Origin: an uncultured Lachnoanaerobaculum sp.
Lineage (GTDB): Bacteria; Bacillota; Clostridia; Lachnospirales; Lachnospiraceae
Reading direction: 5' to 3'
DNA length: 26,767 nucleotides
Assembly: GCA_916720285.1 (NCBI GenBank)
Contig: CAKAQP010000004.1
Coordinates: 1 to 26,767, forward strand
The notes under the pieces were generated by a model, which was not told the DNA's origin, made no database searches, and saw nothing but the letters and a program-made list of their open reading frames with translations. Positions 6,133-13,333 of this stretch are shown here, piece after piece (the first letter of the stretch is position 1; the number at the start of each line of letters is the position of its first letter). Both the position numbers and the translations under genes were made by a program.

Positions 6133-7791
6133 TTATTCCTCAAGACGTACATAATCTACTGTGTAGTTAGATGTCTTAACCTTGTAATCATCTCCGTCCT
6201 TCTTTGTTCCGCTCTTAATCATAGCACCTGTTGTGTTAACAACATAAGCCTTAGTTCCTGTTGGAAGACCTGTGAACTTATACTCTGTATAATCTAAGTC
6301 TCCGTTTGACTTGAAGTGCTGAACTCCACCGTTACCGTAAGCTGCAAGAGCATCCTCTACAGATAACTTAGCAACTAACTTGTTGCTGCTGTTAAGGACA
6401 ACGATCTCGATCTTGTTGTCAGCATCAGCTGTTGTAAGCTTTCCACCAACATAGAACTTGTGATCTTCCATACCGTTGATACCGGCACCCTTGTTAGAAC
6501 CGTTCTTAGCGAACTCGAATGTGTACTTTTCGCTATCAAGCTCTACAGTCTGCTTTCCTGTCTTCATAGAACCGTCATCGCTTCCACCGAAGAAGTAAGC
6601 CTTAAGCTCTCCGGATGTGAATAAGCTGTCGTTAGCCTTTACAAATCTGTTGTAGTTGTCAGCTGTATCATATGTACCGTCAGAATCTACCTTCTGAACG
6701 ATCTTCTTTGAGCTGTAACCTGAACCTAAAGTGTTACCTTCCATCTGAAGTACAACGAATCCGCTGATCATTCTACCGTAGTTGTCGAATGCATACTTCT
6801 TACCGTTTACTGTCTTGATTTCGTTAACTGTAAGCTTTCCGTTACCGTCTGAGTAGTACCAGTAATCTGATCCATCCTCATACTTATCTCTCTGGAGGTA
6901 GTAACCAGGAGTTACCTTGAACCAACCCTTTGTAGATCTAGCACCGTCTTCAGGTGTTGAGTAGTATAAGAATGAGTTAGAGTATGTAGCAATACCCTGT
7001 GAACCGCCATCTTTAGCAGGTGTGTTAGATGCTGTAGCTGTTGTGATCCAACCTGCGTTCATACGGCCATACTCATCGAAGCCATACTTTCTTCCGTTGA
7101 TTGTCTTACCTGTCTGATTCTTCTCCTTCTTTCCAGAAGCCTTGAAGTAGAACCATCTTGTCTGATCCTGATCCCAGTAGTTGTCACCAGGCTGAAGTTC
7201 AGCTGCCTGATCATCAACGATAGCGATCTCTCTCCATCCCTCTGCCATAGAACCATCGTTCTCATCGCCGAAGTAGTACTCAGCATCCTGCCAAGCATTT
7301 TCATCATGCTGTGTCTCGCCATCTTTTACCCAACCGTACTGCATCTTACCGTCAGTATTGAATGTGTACTTCTTACCGTTGATAGTCTTTAAAGAAACGT
7401 CGCCTGTAGCTGAATCGCTTCTCTTGTAAGCCTTACCGTTAGCTCCGAAGTAGTACCACCACTGATTTGGCTCGTTCTCTTCGCCTGCGTTCTCGTTGTC
7501 AACTGCAACCCAACGATTTGTAACCATAACACCGTTAACGTCAACATAGTATGTATCACCGTTATCGTCGATAAGTGAATCTGTAGCCATCTCGCCGTTA
7601 TCGTCAAGATAGAACCAGTAGTCACCTGACTTCTGCCATGTCTCTGTTACTTTCTCTTCGTTTCTGTTATAATATACCCATGTACCATTCTCCTGTTGCC
7701 AGCCTGTAGCAGCGAAAGCTGTCATAGCTCCACCAACTGAGAGAACAGCTGCTGCTGAAATTAATGCAGCAATCTTTGTTTGCTTTCTCAT
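6133..7791 (-). CDS. Secreted cell-wall (choline)-binding repeat protein
   Basis: A 552-aa exported protein. Residues 1-28 are a signal peptide with an AFA-A type cleavage site. Residues ~30-400 are aromatic/Gly-rich wall-binding repeats of the CW_binding (choline/glucan-binding) type, such as GWQQENGTWVYYN and DYWFYLDDNGEMAT, with three copies of a K-T-[IV]-N-G-[KR]-K-Y-x-F unit. The last ~150 residues are a different beta-rich domain without recognised catalytic motifs, so this looks like a surface-bound protein rather than a hydrolase. No LPxTG motif is present: attachment would be non-covalent, to phosphocholine. It is divergent from the choline-activating fusion gene, which supports choline as ligand. 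An AAGGAGAT site lies nine bases before the ATG. Frequent GTT, GCT, AAC and TAC codons suggest high expression. Choline binding itself is inferred. Confidence 0.85.
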   Translation of the reverse strand: MRKQTKIAALISAAAVLSVGGAMTAFAATGWQQENGTWVYYNRNEEKVTETWQKSGDYWFYLDDNGEMATDSLIDDNGDTYYVDVNGVMVTNRWVAVDNENAGEENEPNQWWYYFGANGKAYKRSDSATGDVSLKTINGKKYTFNTDGKMQYGWVKDGETQHDENAWQDAEYYFGDENDGSMAEGWREIAIVDDQAAELQPGDNYWDQDQTRWFYFKASGKKEKNQTGKTINGRKYGFDEYGRMNAGWITTATASNTPAKDGGSQGIATYSNSFLYYSTPEDGARSTKGWFKVTPGYYLQRDKYEDGSDYWYYSDGNGKLTVNEIKTVNGKKYAFDNYGRMISGFVVLQMEGNTLGSGYSSKKIVQKVDSDGTYDTADNYNRFVKANDSLFTSGELKAYFFGGSDDGSMKTGKQTVELDSEKYTFEFAKNGSNKGAGINGMEDHKFYVGGKLTTADADNKIEIVVLNSSNKLVAKLSVEDALAAYGNGGVQHFKSNGDLDYTEYKFTGLPTGTKAYVVNTTGAMIKSGTKKDGDDYKVKTSNYTVDYVRLEE

Positions 7792-7878
7792 AATGAATGC
7801 ATCTCCTTTTTGAAATCCTTTTAAAATCTAATGCGTCCCGTAAAGGCTCTTATCAGTCCTTTATCTTAAGACAAAGCT

Positions 7879-7907
7879 AGTATATAACTTTATTTTATTA
7901 CTTACAA
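7879..7907 (-). promoter_or_regulatory. Promoter of the choline-binding protein gene
   Basis: On the minus strand, TTGTAA (7902-7907) and TATACT (7879-7884) are spaced by 17 bases, with an A-rich UP-like tract upstream. The predicted leader is about 80 nt. Confidence 0.7.
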
Positions 7908-8000
7908 TATATTTTCTTTTTCTGATTTCTTACAAAAATATTACATTTCTGTCTTTTCTAAGATATATATGTATACTTATACCCCTTGTTATGCTAATAT

Positions 8001-8034
8001 GTTCAATACAGATATAATTTTATTGTTTTTGAAC
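8001..8034 (+). promoter_or_regulatory. Candidate -10 and inverted repeat upstream of the licC-licA fusion
   Basis: A consensus TATAAT (8013-8018) lies ~48 bases before the ATG, but no good -35 is visible at normal spacing. It is bracketed by GTTCAA (8001-8006) and TTGAAC (8029-8034). A bracketed -10 with a poor -35 is compatible with regulator control, possibly by the gene's own HTH domain. Confidence 0.4.
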
Positions 8035-8065
8035 TTAATGTTTATTTTATTTATTGGGAGCTTAT

Positions 8066-9847
8066 ATGAACAGATATGCATATTTACTCAGAGAAATATT
8101 TGAATGTAATACTATTACTCAAAGAGAGCTTGCAGAGAAGTTAAACCTCTCTCTTGGAAGCATCAACTCACTTATAAAAGATGCTATGGCATTAAACTAT
8201 TTATATAAGGAAGGAAGTAGTATGAGTCTTACCGAAGCCGGACTTGAATATCTATCTCCTTTTAAGGTGGAACGTGCCGTTATCATGGCTGCAGGCTTCG
8301 GGTCAAGATTTGTTCCGCTTACATTTGAAACGCCAAAGGGACTGCTTGAGGTATTCGGTGAGAGAATGATTGAGAGACAGATCAAGCAGCTCCATGAAGT
8401 CGGTGTCTTTGACATAGTGATAGTTGTGGGATATTTAAAGGAGCATTTTGAATATCTTATAGATAAGTACAATGTAAAGCTTGTTTATAATCCTGACTAT
8501 TCTACTAAGAACAATATTTCTACATTGCACTATGCATGTAAGTATATAGAGAATTCAAATGTATATATACTCTCTTCCGATAACTGGATGAGAGAAAATA
8601 TGTATCACAGCTATGAGCCTTACTCCTGGTATTCTTCTATATATATGGAAGGAAATACGAATGAATGGGTACTTGATTTCAATAAGAAGCGTGAGATCAC
8701 TGCTATAAATGTAGGTGGAAGCGATGCCTATGTAATGTACGGACCTGTATATTTCAGTAAGGACTTTTCAAGAGAGTTTATGCCGATACTGGAAAAAGCT
8801 TTTGCTACTCCGGGAAGTGATGACTGGTATTGGGAAAATGTACTTATGAGTGAATTACAAAAGAAAGACTCCCCCCTGCCTGCCATGTATATCAACCCAC
8901 AGCCTGAAAATCAGGTCTATGAGTTTGAAAATCTTGAAGAACTTCGTGCATTTGATGATAAATATATGGAAAACAGCGGAAATGTAGCTCTTGAACTTAT
9001 TGCAAAGGTTTTTAATATACCCGAGAGTCATATAAAAGGTCTTCGCACATTAAAAGCCGGTATGACAAATAAATCTTTTCTTTTTGAAGTGGATGATAAG
9101 AGCTATATATGTAGAATACCCGGAAAGGGCACAGATGTACTCATAAATCGTTCAAATGAGTATGATTGCTATATGGCTGTCAAGGATCTGCATATTACTG
9201 AAAAAATAATTTATTTTGATAAGGAAAGCGGATATAAAATTTCAAAGTTTTATGAGGGTTCCAAAAATGCCGATGCCTTTAATAAGGAAGAAATGTCAAA
9301 ATGTATGGAACTTCTAAGAACTTTGCATGAAACTGATATAAGGGTAAGCCACAGTTTTGATATAGCCGAGAGAATAGAATATTATACCGAACTCTGTGAA
9401 AAGAGCGGTGGAATATCCTTTGAAGATGTAGAAGAGGTTCACAAAAATATGATGCTCTTACTCGATTTACTTAAAGGAATGAAGTCTGAAAGTCGCCTCT
9501 GTCATATAGACAGTGTAGCCGATAATTTTATCATCACAGCGGATAATAAAATAAAGCTTATTGACTGGGAATATGCCGGAATGGCGGATCCTGTTATAGA
9601 TGTGGCGATGTGCGCTATATATTCTTATTATGATAAATCTCAGGCTGATGAACTTTTAGAATCTTATCTTAAAAGAAAGCCTTCTACAGATGAGTATAAG
9701 AAGCTGTATGCTTATATGGCACTCAGCGGTTATCTTTGGGCGCTTTGGACCGTATATAAGGCGAATGTAGGCGAAGAATTCGGAGAGTATTCTCTTAAAA
9801 TGTACAGATATGCAAAGGACTTTTTTAAAGAAGTAATGGAGCTTTAA
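8066..9847 (+). CDS. licC-licA: HTH - choline-phosphate cytidylyltransferase - choline kinase fusion
   Basis: A 593-aa three-part protein. Residues ~1-65 form a winged-helix domain (ITQRELAEKLNLSLGSINSLIKDA, then a SLTEAGLEYL wing). Residues ~68-300 are a LicC-type nucleotidyltransferase with the nucleotide loop AAGFGSRFVPLTFETPKGLL at 75-94 and a metal-binding D172 in SSDNW. Residues ~305-593 are a LicA-type kinase with GMTNKSF (332-338), the catalytic loop H480-x-D482...N487 and metal-binding D500 in LIDWEY. Together these would phosphorylate choline and form CDP-choline for decorating teichoic or glycolipid polymers. Choline is inferred from family and from the divergent choline-binding gene; LicD transferase and LicB transporter are not in this window. 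I use the ATG at 8066 with a GGGAG site, not the TTG at 8054. The HTH suggests autoregulation or choline sensing. Confidence 0.88.
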   Translation: MNRYAYLLREIFECNTITQRELAEKLNLSLGSINSLIKDAMALNYLYKEGSSMSLTEAGLEYLSPFKVERAVIMAAGFGSRFVPLTFETPKGLLEVFGERMIERQIKQLHEVGVFDIVIVVGYLKEHFEYLIDKYNVKLVYNPDYSTKNNISTLHYACKYIENSNVYILSSDNWMRENMYHSYEPYSWYSSIYMEGNTNEWVLDFNKKREITAINVGGSDAYVMYGPVYFSKDFSREFMPILEKAFATPGSDDWYWENVLMSELQKKDSPLPAMYINPQPENQVYEFENLEELRAFDDKYMENSGNVALELIAKVFNIPESHIKGLRTLKAGMTNKSFLFEVDDKSYICRIPGKGTDVLINRSNEYDCYMAVKDLHITEKIIYFDKESGYKISKFYEGSKNADAFNKEEMSKCMELLRTLHETDIRVSHSFDIAERIEYYTELCEKSGGISFEDVEEVHKNMMLLLDLLKGMKSESRLCHIDSVADNFIITADNKIKLIDWEYAGMADPVIDVAMCAIYSYYDKSQADELLESYLKRKPSTDEYKKLYAYMALSGYLWALWTVYKANVGEEFGEYSLKMYRYAKDFFKEVMEL

Positions 9848-9857
9848 TAAAAAGCAT

Positions 9858-9888
9858 AAAAAAGCAGTCGGGATTTCCGACTGCTTTT
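9858..9888. terminator. Bidirectional terminator
   Basis: A 9-bp stem (AGCAGTCGG at 9863-9871, CCGACTGCT at 9877-9885) has A- and T-runs on either side. It serves the licC-licA fusion on plus and the AIM24 gene on minus. Confidence 0.88.
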
Positions 9889-9910
9889 AACTTGCAATAA
9901 TTCAAATTTA

Positions 9911-10618
9911 TTAATCTACACTCACTCTGATTCCGCCGCCTCTCTCGCTTGGCTGAACCAAAACCGTTACAGGCTCATTTCCTGACCATTCAAATGAATA
10001 TGACTCGCCTGAGGCCTGACCTATGAAGGTCTTCCATGATATATCCGCTTTTATCTGTGGATCTCCCATTCCGTTCTTGCTGAACCAGCATATTACAGCA
10101 TCCGGATCTACCGCAAGTGTGTCTCTTGACTTCACGTTTGAAACAACAAGTGGGTTTCCGTCTGAGAGCAATGCAACATAGGCATTATTTCCTCTACCCA
10201 CCAATGTGGTTGTAGCCAGACCTTTTTGTGAAAGTACGCCTACTCCTAAAAATCTTACAGAGTAATCACAGTCATTTGTAAATGCTAGTATATTTTCAGA
10301 CTCTACTGAAACCGTCTCACCCGGTGCCAGCTTATATACTACTACATGTTGTCCGTAGTTAGCATAGTATGTTGTGGAGGCTCCGTTTAAATGTACCTTC
10401 ATAAGAGGTATATTCTCACCTGCAACTCTTCTTACAAGCTGTCCGAGTAATGCCTGTCCTATACTTCCACCCGGTCCAAGTAACATCTTTTCAAAAGTAT
10501 AGTTCTTTCCTCCCGGATTCTCTCCTGCTATAAATGCACCTGCTTTTGCAATCAATGTATCATTTCCCTCGCAGGTAACCTTAAGTGTCAACTCGTTAAT
10601 TACTTCAAATGTCAGCAT
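9911..10618 (-). CDS. AIM24 family protein (DUF124/TIGR00266 type)
   Basis: A 235-aa beta-rich protein of the AIM24 family, with the Gly-rich segment GENPGGKNYTFEKMLLGPGG and repeated beta-strand blocks typical of it. There is no signal peptide or transmembrane segment. Bacterial members are poorly understood; the mitochondrial namesake is an inner-membrane organiser, and bacterial copies often accompany TerD-like stress proteins, as here. I start at the ATG at 10618, which has an AAGGAGGGG site and gives the family N-terminus MLTFEVINE. The frame extends to 10657 but would overlap the upstream gene. It is the last gene of a four-gene minus-strand operon, 10 bp after the TerD gene, and ends at a terminator. 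Molecular activity is unknown. Confidence 0.85.
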   Translation of the reverse strand: MLTFEVINELTLKVTCEGNDTLIAKAGAFIAGENPGGKNYTFEKMLLGPGGSIGQALLGQLVRRVAGENIPLMKVHLNGASTTYYANYGQHVVVYKLAPGETVSVESENILAFTNDCDYSVRFLGVGVLSQKGLATTTLVGRGNNAYVALLSDGNPLVVSNVKSRDTLAVDPDAVICWFSKNGMGDPQIKADISWKTFIGQASGESYSFEWSGNEPVTVLVQPSERGGGIRVSVD

Positions 10619-10628
10619 ATTCCCCTCC

Positions 10629-11432
10629 TTATTCGACTTGTACTCCGTAAAATTCACAAAGTCCTGCCAAGTCTTTATTTACTCCGTTTCCTATTGCATT
10701 AAACTTCCATGCACCATTGTGCAGATATACTTCTCCCATCATCATGGAGTTTATATTGTTATAATATTCCTCTACAAGGAAAGAAGCCACTTCGGTATTT
10801 GTCACAGGATCCACAATCTGTATATATGCGTCTTTTAGCATACTGAAGTTCTGTGCATTTTCCAACGCATCATTTATAGTCATTACAAAGACTATTTTTT
10901 GTACAGCCGGATTTAATATAGAAGTGTCTATATCAAATACCTGTAGTACATTCGCCTCTTCAACATTTTTAAAGAGTACACTTCTCTCAGGACTGCTCTC
11001 CTGTCCGTAGAATACAAAAAAGTCATCACCGACTACTTTTCCGCTTCCTGCCAGTAAAAAAGCTGAGACATCCACATCACAGGCTGCATTGTTCACATTC
11101 CATCCAAAATTCACCTTTATCTTGTTTGAAGAAAAGGTAAGCGGGACTTTTTGCCCCTTTGAAACTCTCTTGCTTAATGCCGGCAATGTTATTCGCCTTA
11201 CATTGGCATTTTGTCCAGTGCTTTGAGCCTGTCCGGTATTTTGACTTGTTGCAGTACCTGACGAACTTTGTGTACTTCCGGACTGAGCGACGGCATTTGT
11301 GCTTCCGGTCTTCTTGTAATAGGAAGTATTCAAAATATCTACATTGTCACTATTTAATACAACACCTTTTTTTTGGTTCAGATTCTCCAGTTGTTCTGCA
11401 CCTATAGGTTTTGTTACATTCATCGGATACAT
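10629..11432 (-). CDS. TerD-domain protein with Ser/Thr/Gln-rich N-terminal linker
   Basis: A 267-aa protein. The first ~45 residues are unassigned, residues ~45-80 are a low-complexity Ser/Gln/Thr/Gly linker, and the rest is a TerD (tellurium-resistance, calcium-binding stress) domain. The domain shows the NFGWNVN, CDVDVSAFLL, KVVGDDFFVFYGQ and SPERSV blocks in order. TerD-family proteins bind Ca2+ and are linked to tellurite, oxidative and phage stress at the membrane. A GTG start at 11444 is possible, but the AGGTGA stretch there fits better as ribosome-binding site for the ATG at 11432, which I chose. It precedes AIM24 by 10 bp and follows the PLC-like gene after ~70 bp that contain no terminator. 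Confidence 0.85.
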   Translation of the reverse strand: MYPMNVTKPIGAEQLENLNQKKGVVLNSDNVDILNTSYYKKTGSTNAVAQSGSTQSSSGTATSQNTGQAQSTGQNANVRRITLPALSKRVSKGQKVPLTFSSNKIKVNFGWNVNNAACDVDVSAFLLAGSGKVVGDDFFVFYGQESSPERSVLFKNVEEANVLQVFDIDTSILNPAVQKIVFVMTINDALENAQNFSMLKDAYIQIVDPVTNTEVASFLVEEYYNNINSMMMGEVYLHNGAWKFNAIGNGVNKDLAGLCEFYGVQVE

Positions 11433-11502
11433 ACTCTTATTCACCTCACTTTCTTTAAAGTAATAATATTTAAATTTTTAAATACTAATCATTTGATATC
11501 TC

Positions 11503-12477
11503 TCAACCTACATCCAGTCCTGAATGATAGGAGTAATTTCCTATATTCTCAAGCAGTCTGTGAAAATCGGTCTCTTCCATTCTATCCGGCAATATTTCCG
11601 TATTCAGTATCTTAAATATCTCCTCACATCTGTCAATACATTTATCAAAGAGTTCCGGAAAGCTTTCATTTGAATGAACACTCTTATTCCATGGATTTAT
11701 CCAAAGTTCATGGTCAAGATTTAGAGCTCCTTTTGCATCCGGTACTTCATCTGAGAGTATCTTCTGTGAAACTATAGGCTTTTTTAAAAACAAGGATTCT
11801 ATAGCATTTATCCTGTTTTTCTTTCTGCCCGTAGGATCGGCAAGAGTTCTTACTCCAAACCTCATTGCAAGTACAGATCTGTGTACCATGGCAGGTGTTA
11901 CTCTGAAATTATTCTTATAGGTAATCGGATAATAGGTTTTATTTATAACTCTTGCAAGAAAATCCGAAACAAATTGTATCTCAAAGCCGTTTAGCGCAAG
12001 AGTAGCTGCCTGATTAAATTCCGAGGTTTTCTTTTTCTTATACTTTTTTAAAAGTATGGTATCTATATCATTTTCAAGTGCCGCATGAAGTCCGTATATA
12101 TAGGCGCTGTTTTTTCCGTTTTCATGCCCTATTCTTGCGTAAATATAAGGATGGCAGATATAATCACCCACATAGTGGCATAAAAAACCTGCAATATAAC
12201 TTATTGCCTGCTGCTGCTTTTGTTTTGATTCCATCCCCTGTATTTCACAAAGTGCATTTGCGAAAAAATCATTTACATGGCTCTCATGCATATATGAGCC
12301 GACATTTCTGTAATCCCTGTGCCTCAGTATCGGAATATTGTAAAAAAACATATCCGGTCCCTGAAGTCCCAGCTGATAAAGCCATCTGTATTTAGATATA
12401 ATATATTTTAAACCTGAGTTTTCTAAGCCACCATATGCCTTTAACCCTAAAATATAGTGAGTTGTAAATCCCGGCAT
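11503..12477 (-). CDS. Zinc-dependent phospholipase C-like protein
   Basis: A 324-aa member of the Zn_dep_PLPC family, related to clostridial alpha-toxin and S1/P1 nucleases. Likely metal ligands are H7 (FTTHYIL), D42 (LQGPDMF), H64/H67, H101, D105, H109 (CHYVGDYICHP) and H131/E135 (HAALEND). Unlike alpha-toxin it has no signal peptide and no C2-like membrane-binding domain, so it should act inside the cell. The substrate, phospholipid or another phosphoester, cannot be told from sequence. Its ATG lies 3 bp after the stop of the HAD gene, and its AAGGAG site is inside that gene's last codons, so the two are coupled. The TerD/AIM24 neighbours suggest a membrane-stress role. Confidence 0.82.
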   Translation of the reverse strand: MPGFTTHYILGLKAYGGLENSGLKYIISKYRWLYQLGLQGPDMFFYNIPILRHRDYRNVGSYMHESHVNDFFANALCEIQGMESKQKQQQAISYIAGFLCHYVGDYICHPYIYARIGHENGKNSAYIYGLHAALENDIDTILLKKYKKKKTSEFNQAATLALNGFEIQFVSDFLARVINKTYYPITYKNNFRVTPAMVHRSVLAMRFGVRTLADPTGRKKNRINAIESLFLKKPIVSQKILSDEVPDAKGALNLDHELWINPWNKSVHSNESFPELFDKCIDRCEEIFKILNTEILPDRMEETDFHRLLENIGNYSYHSGLDVG

Positions 12478-12480
12478 TTC

Positions 12481-13227
12481 CTACTCCTTAATATATTCTA
12501 AAACCTTTTCCAGATAGAAATCCGAAAAGAGTCCTTCATAATCATTGAAAATATTTTTACTGTTTATGTTCAAATCTTTATGTGCAAATCCGATATCTGC
12601 AAGCTCTATCATTCCGGCATCAAACTCCGTATCTCCCGCCGCAAACATCTGTACTTTCTCTGTAGCATATTCTCTTATAAAACGCTTAATTGTATCCGCC
12701 TTATTTAAGCTTTTCGGCATTATATAAAGCTTATCTTTATTGTACAAGACCTCTACCTTTCTCATATCCAATCTACTTTCAAGGTCTTTTACAACATCCT
12801 GCGTATTATCGCATTTTGTAAAGATAAATAAATCATCAATATTTCTGCATTCAAACTTTCTTCTCTCATCCTTTTCCAAGAAAAGAAAAGCTTTTTCTCT
12901 CTCCTGAGCAGAGCTATTTACTATATCAAGGCTTTCTTTGTACCATTCTTCCGACTTTATGCCGTCTTTTAAAAGTATTCCTCCATTTGCACATAGCACA
13001 TACTTTGGATTGATACCAAGATCTATTCTACTGTATTGAATATAGGTTCTTGTTGTAATAGGTACTATAAGGAGCATCTCATTTAACTTATGCAAAAGCT
13101 CATATGAGTATTTTGACATAAAACTGTTTATCTCTCCGTTATAAAGCTCCACCGGTATCTTTTCTTCTATATTCGTTTTCTTTGAATAAATCAAAGTATT
13201 GTCCAAATCTGTAAATAAAATATTCAT
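12481..13227 (-). CDS. HAD-superfamily phosphatase (Cof/sucrose-phosphatase-like)
   Basis: A 248-aa HAD hydrolase with the nucleophile motif D7-L-D9-N-T, a motif II Thr in PITTRT, the motif III Lys in LNKADTIKRF, and the motif IV AAGDTEFDAGM. The cap between motifs II and III is of the C2 type, as in Cof-like sugar phosphatases and sucrose-phosphate phosphatase. The substrate is unknown. It is first in the HAD-PLC-TerD-AIM24 operon. HAD phosphatases occur in Ter-associated gene clusters, which fits. The family N-terminus fixes the start, yet no clear Shine-Dalgarno precedes the ATG; a weak -10-like TAAACT lies ~10 bases upstream, so the leader may be very short. Confidence 0.85.
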   Translation of the reverse strand: MNILFTDLDNTLIYSKKTNIEEKIPVELYNGEINSFMSKYSYELLHKLNEMLLIVPITTRTYIQYSRIDLGINPKYVLCANGGILLKDGIKSEEWYKESLDIVNSSAQEREKAFLFLEKDERRKFECRNIDDLFIFTKCDNTQDVVKDLESRLDMRKVEVLYNKDKLYIMPKSLNKADTIKRFIREYATEKVQMFAAGDTEFDAGMIELADIGFAHKDLNINSKNIFNDYEGLFSDFYLEKVLEYIKE

Positions 13228-13280
13228 ATGGCTAGTTTAACACTTTTTTATAAAATAGTCATTTTAAAAAAATTTTAATT

Positions 13281-13318
13281 ATAAAAAAGCCTCGGGAAGT
13301 TGCTGTTCCCGAGGCTTT
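13281..13318 (-). terminator. Terminator of the first giant adhesin gene
   Basis: A 13-bp perfect stem (13286-13298 with 13306-13318, core GCCTCGGGAA) and 7-base loop is followed on the minus strand by a T-run. It ends the 2184-aa adhesin gene and separates it from the HAD operon. Confidence 0.9.
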
Positions 13319-13333
13319 CTTCTTGTCAAGTCA

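Noticed and set aside
6454..6702. Long open frames antisense or out of frame within the choline-binding and adhesin genes
   Set aside because: They lie opposite or in alternative frames of clearly coding, repeat-rich genes, lack ribosome-binding sites, and have compositions (Ser/Thr/Cys/Ile-rich) typical of shadow frames.
8054..8065. TTG start for the HTH-LicC-LicA fusion
   Set aside because: The TTG is part of the GGGAG ribosome-binding site that serves the ATG at 8066.
10619..10657. Longer AIM24 protein starting at 10657
   Set aside because: It would overlap the TerD gene's last codons; the ATG at 10618 has an AAGGAGGGG site and the expected N-terminus.
11433..11444. GTG start for the TerD-domain protein at 11444
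   Set aside because: The AGGTGA containing this GTG is better read as the ribosome-binding site for the ATG at 11432. The choice remains uncertain.
11445..11502. Promoter (TTGAGA with TATTTA) between the PLC-like and TerD genes
   Set aside because: Hexamers match weakly in very AT-rich DNA, and no terminator separates the genes, so read-through explains expression equally well.
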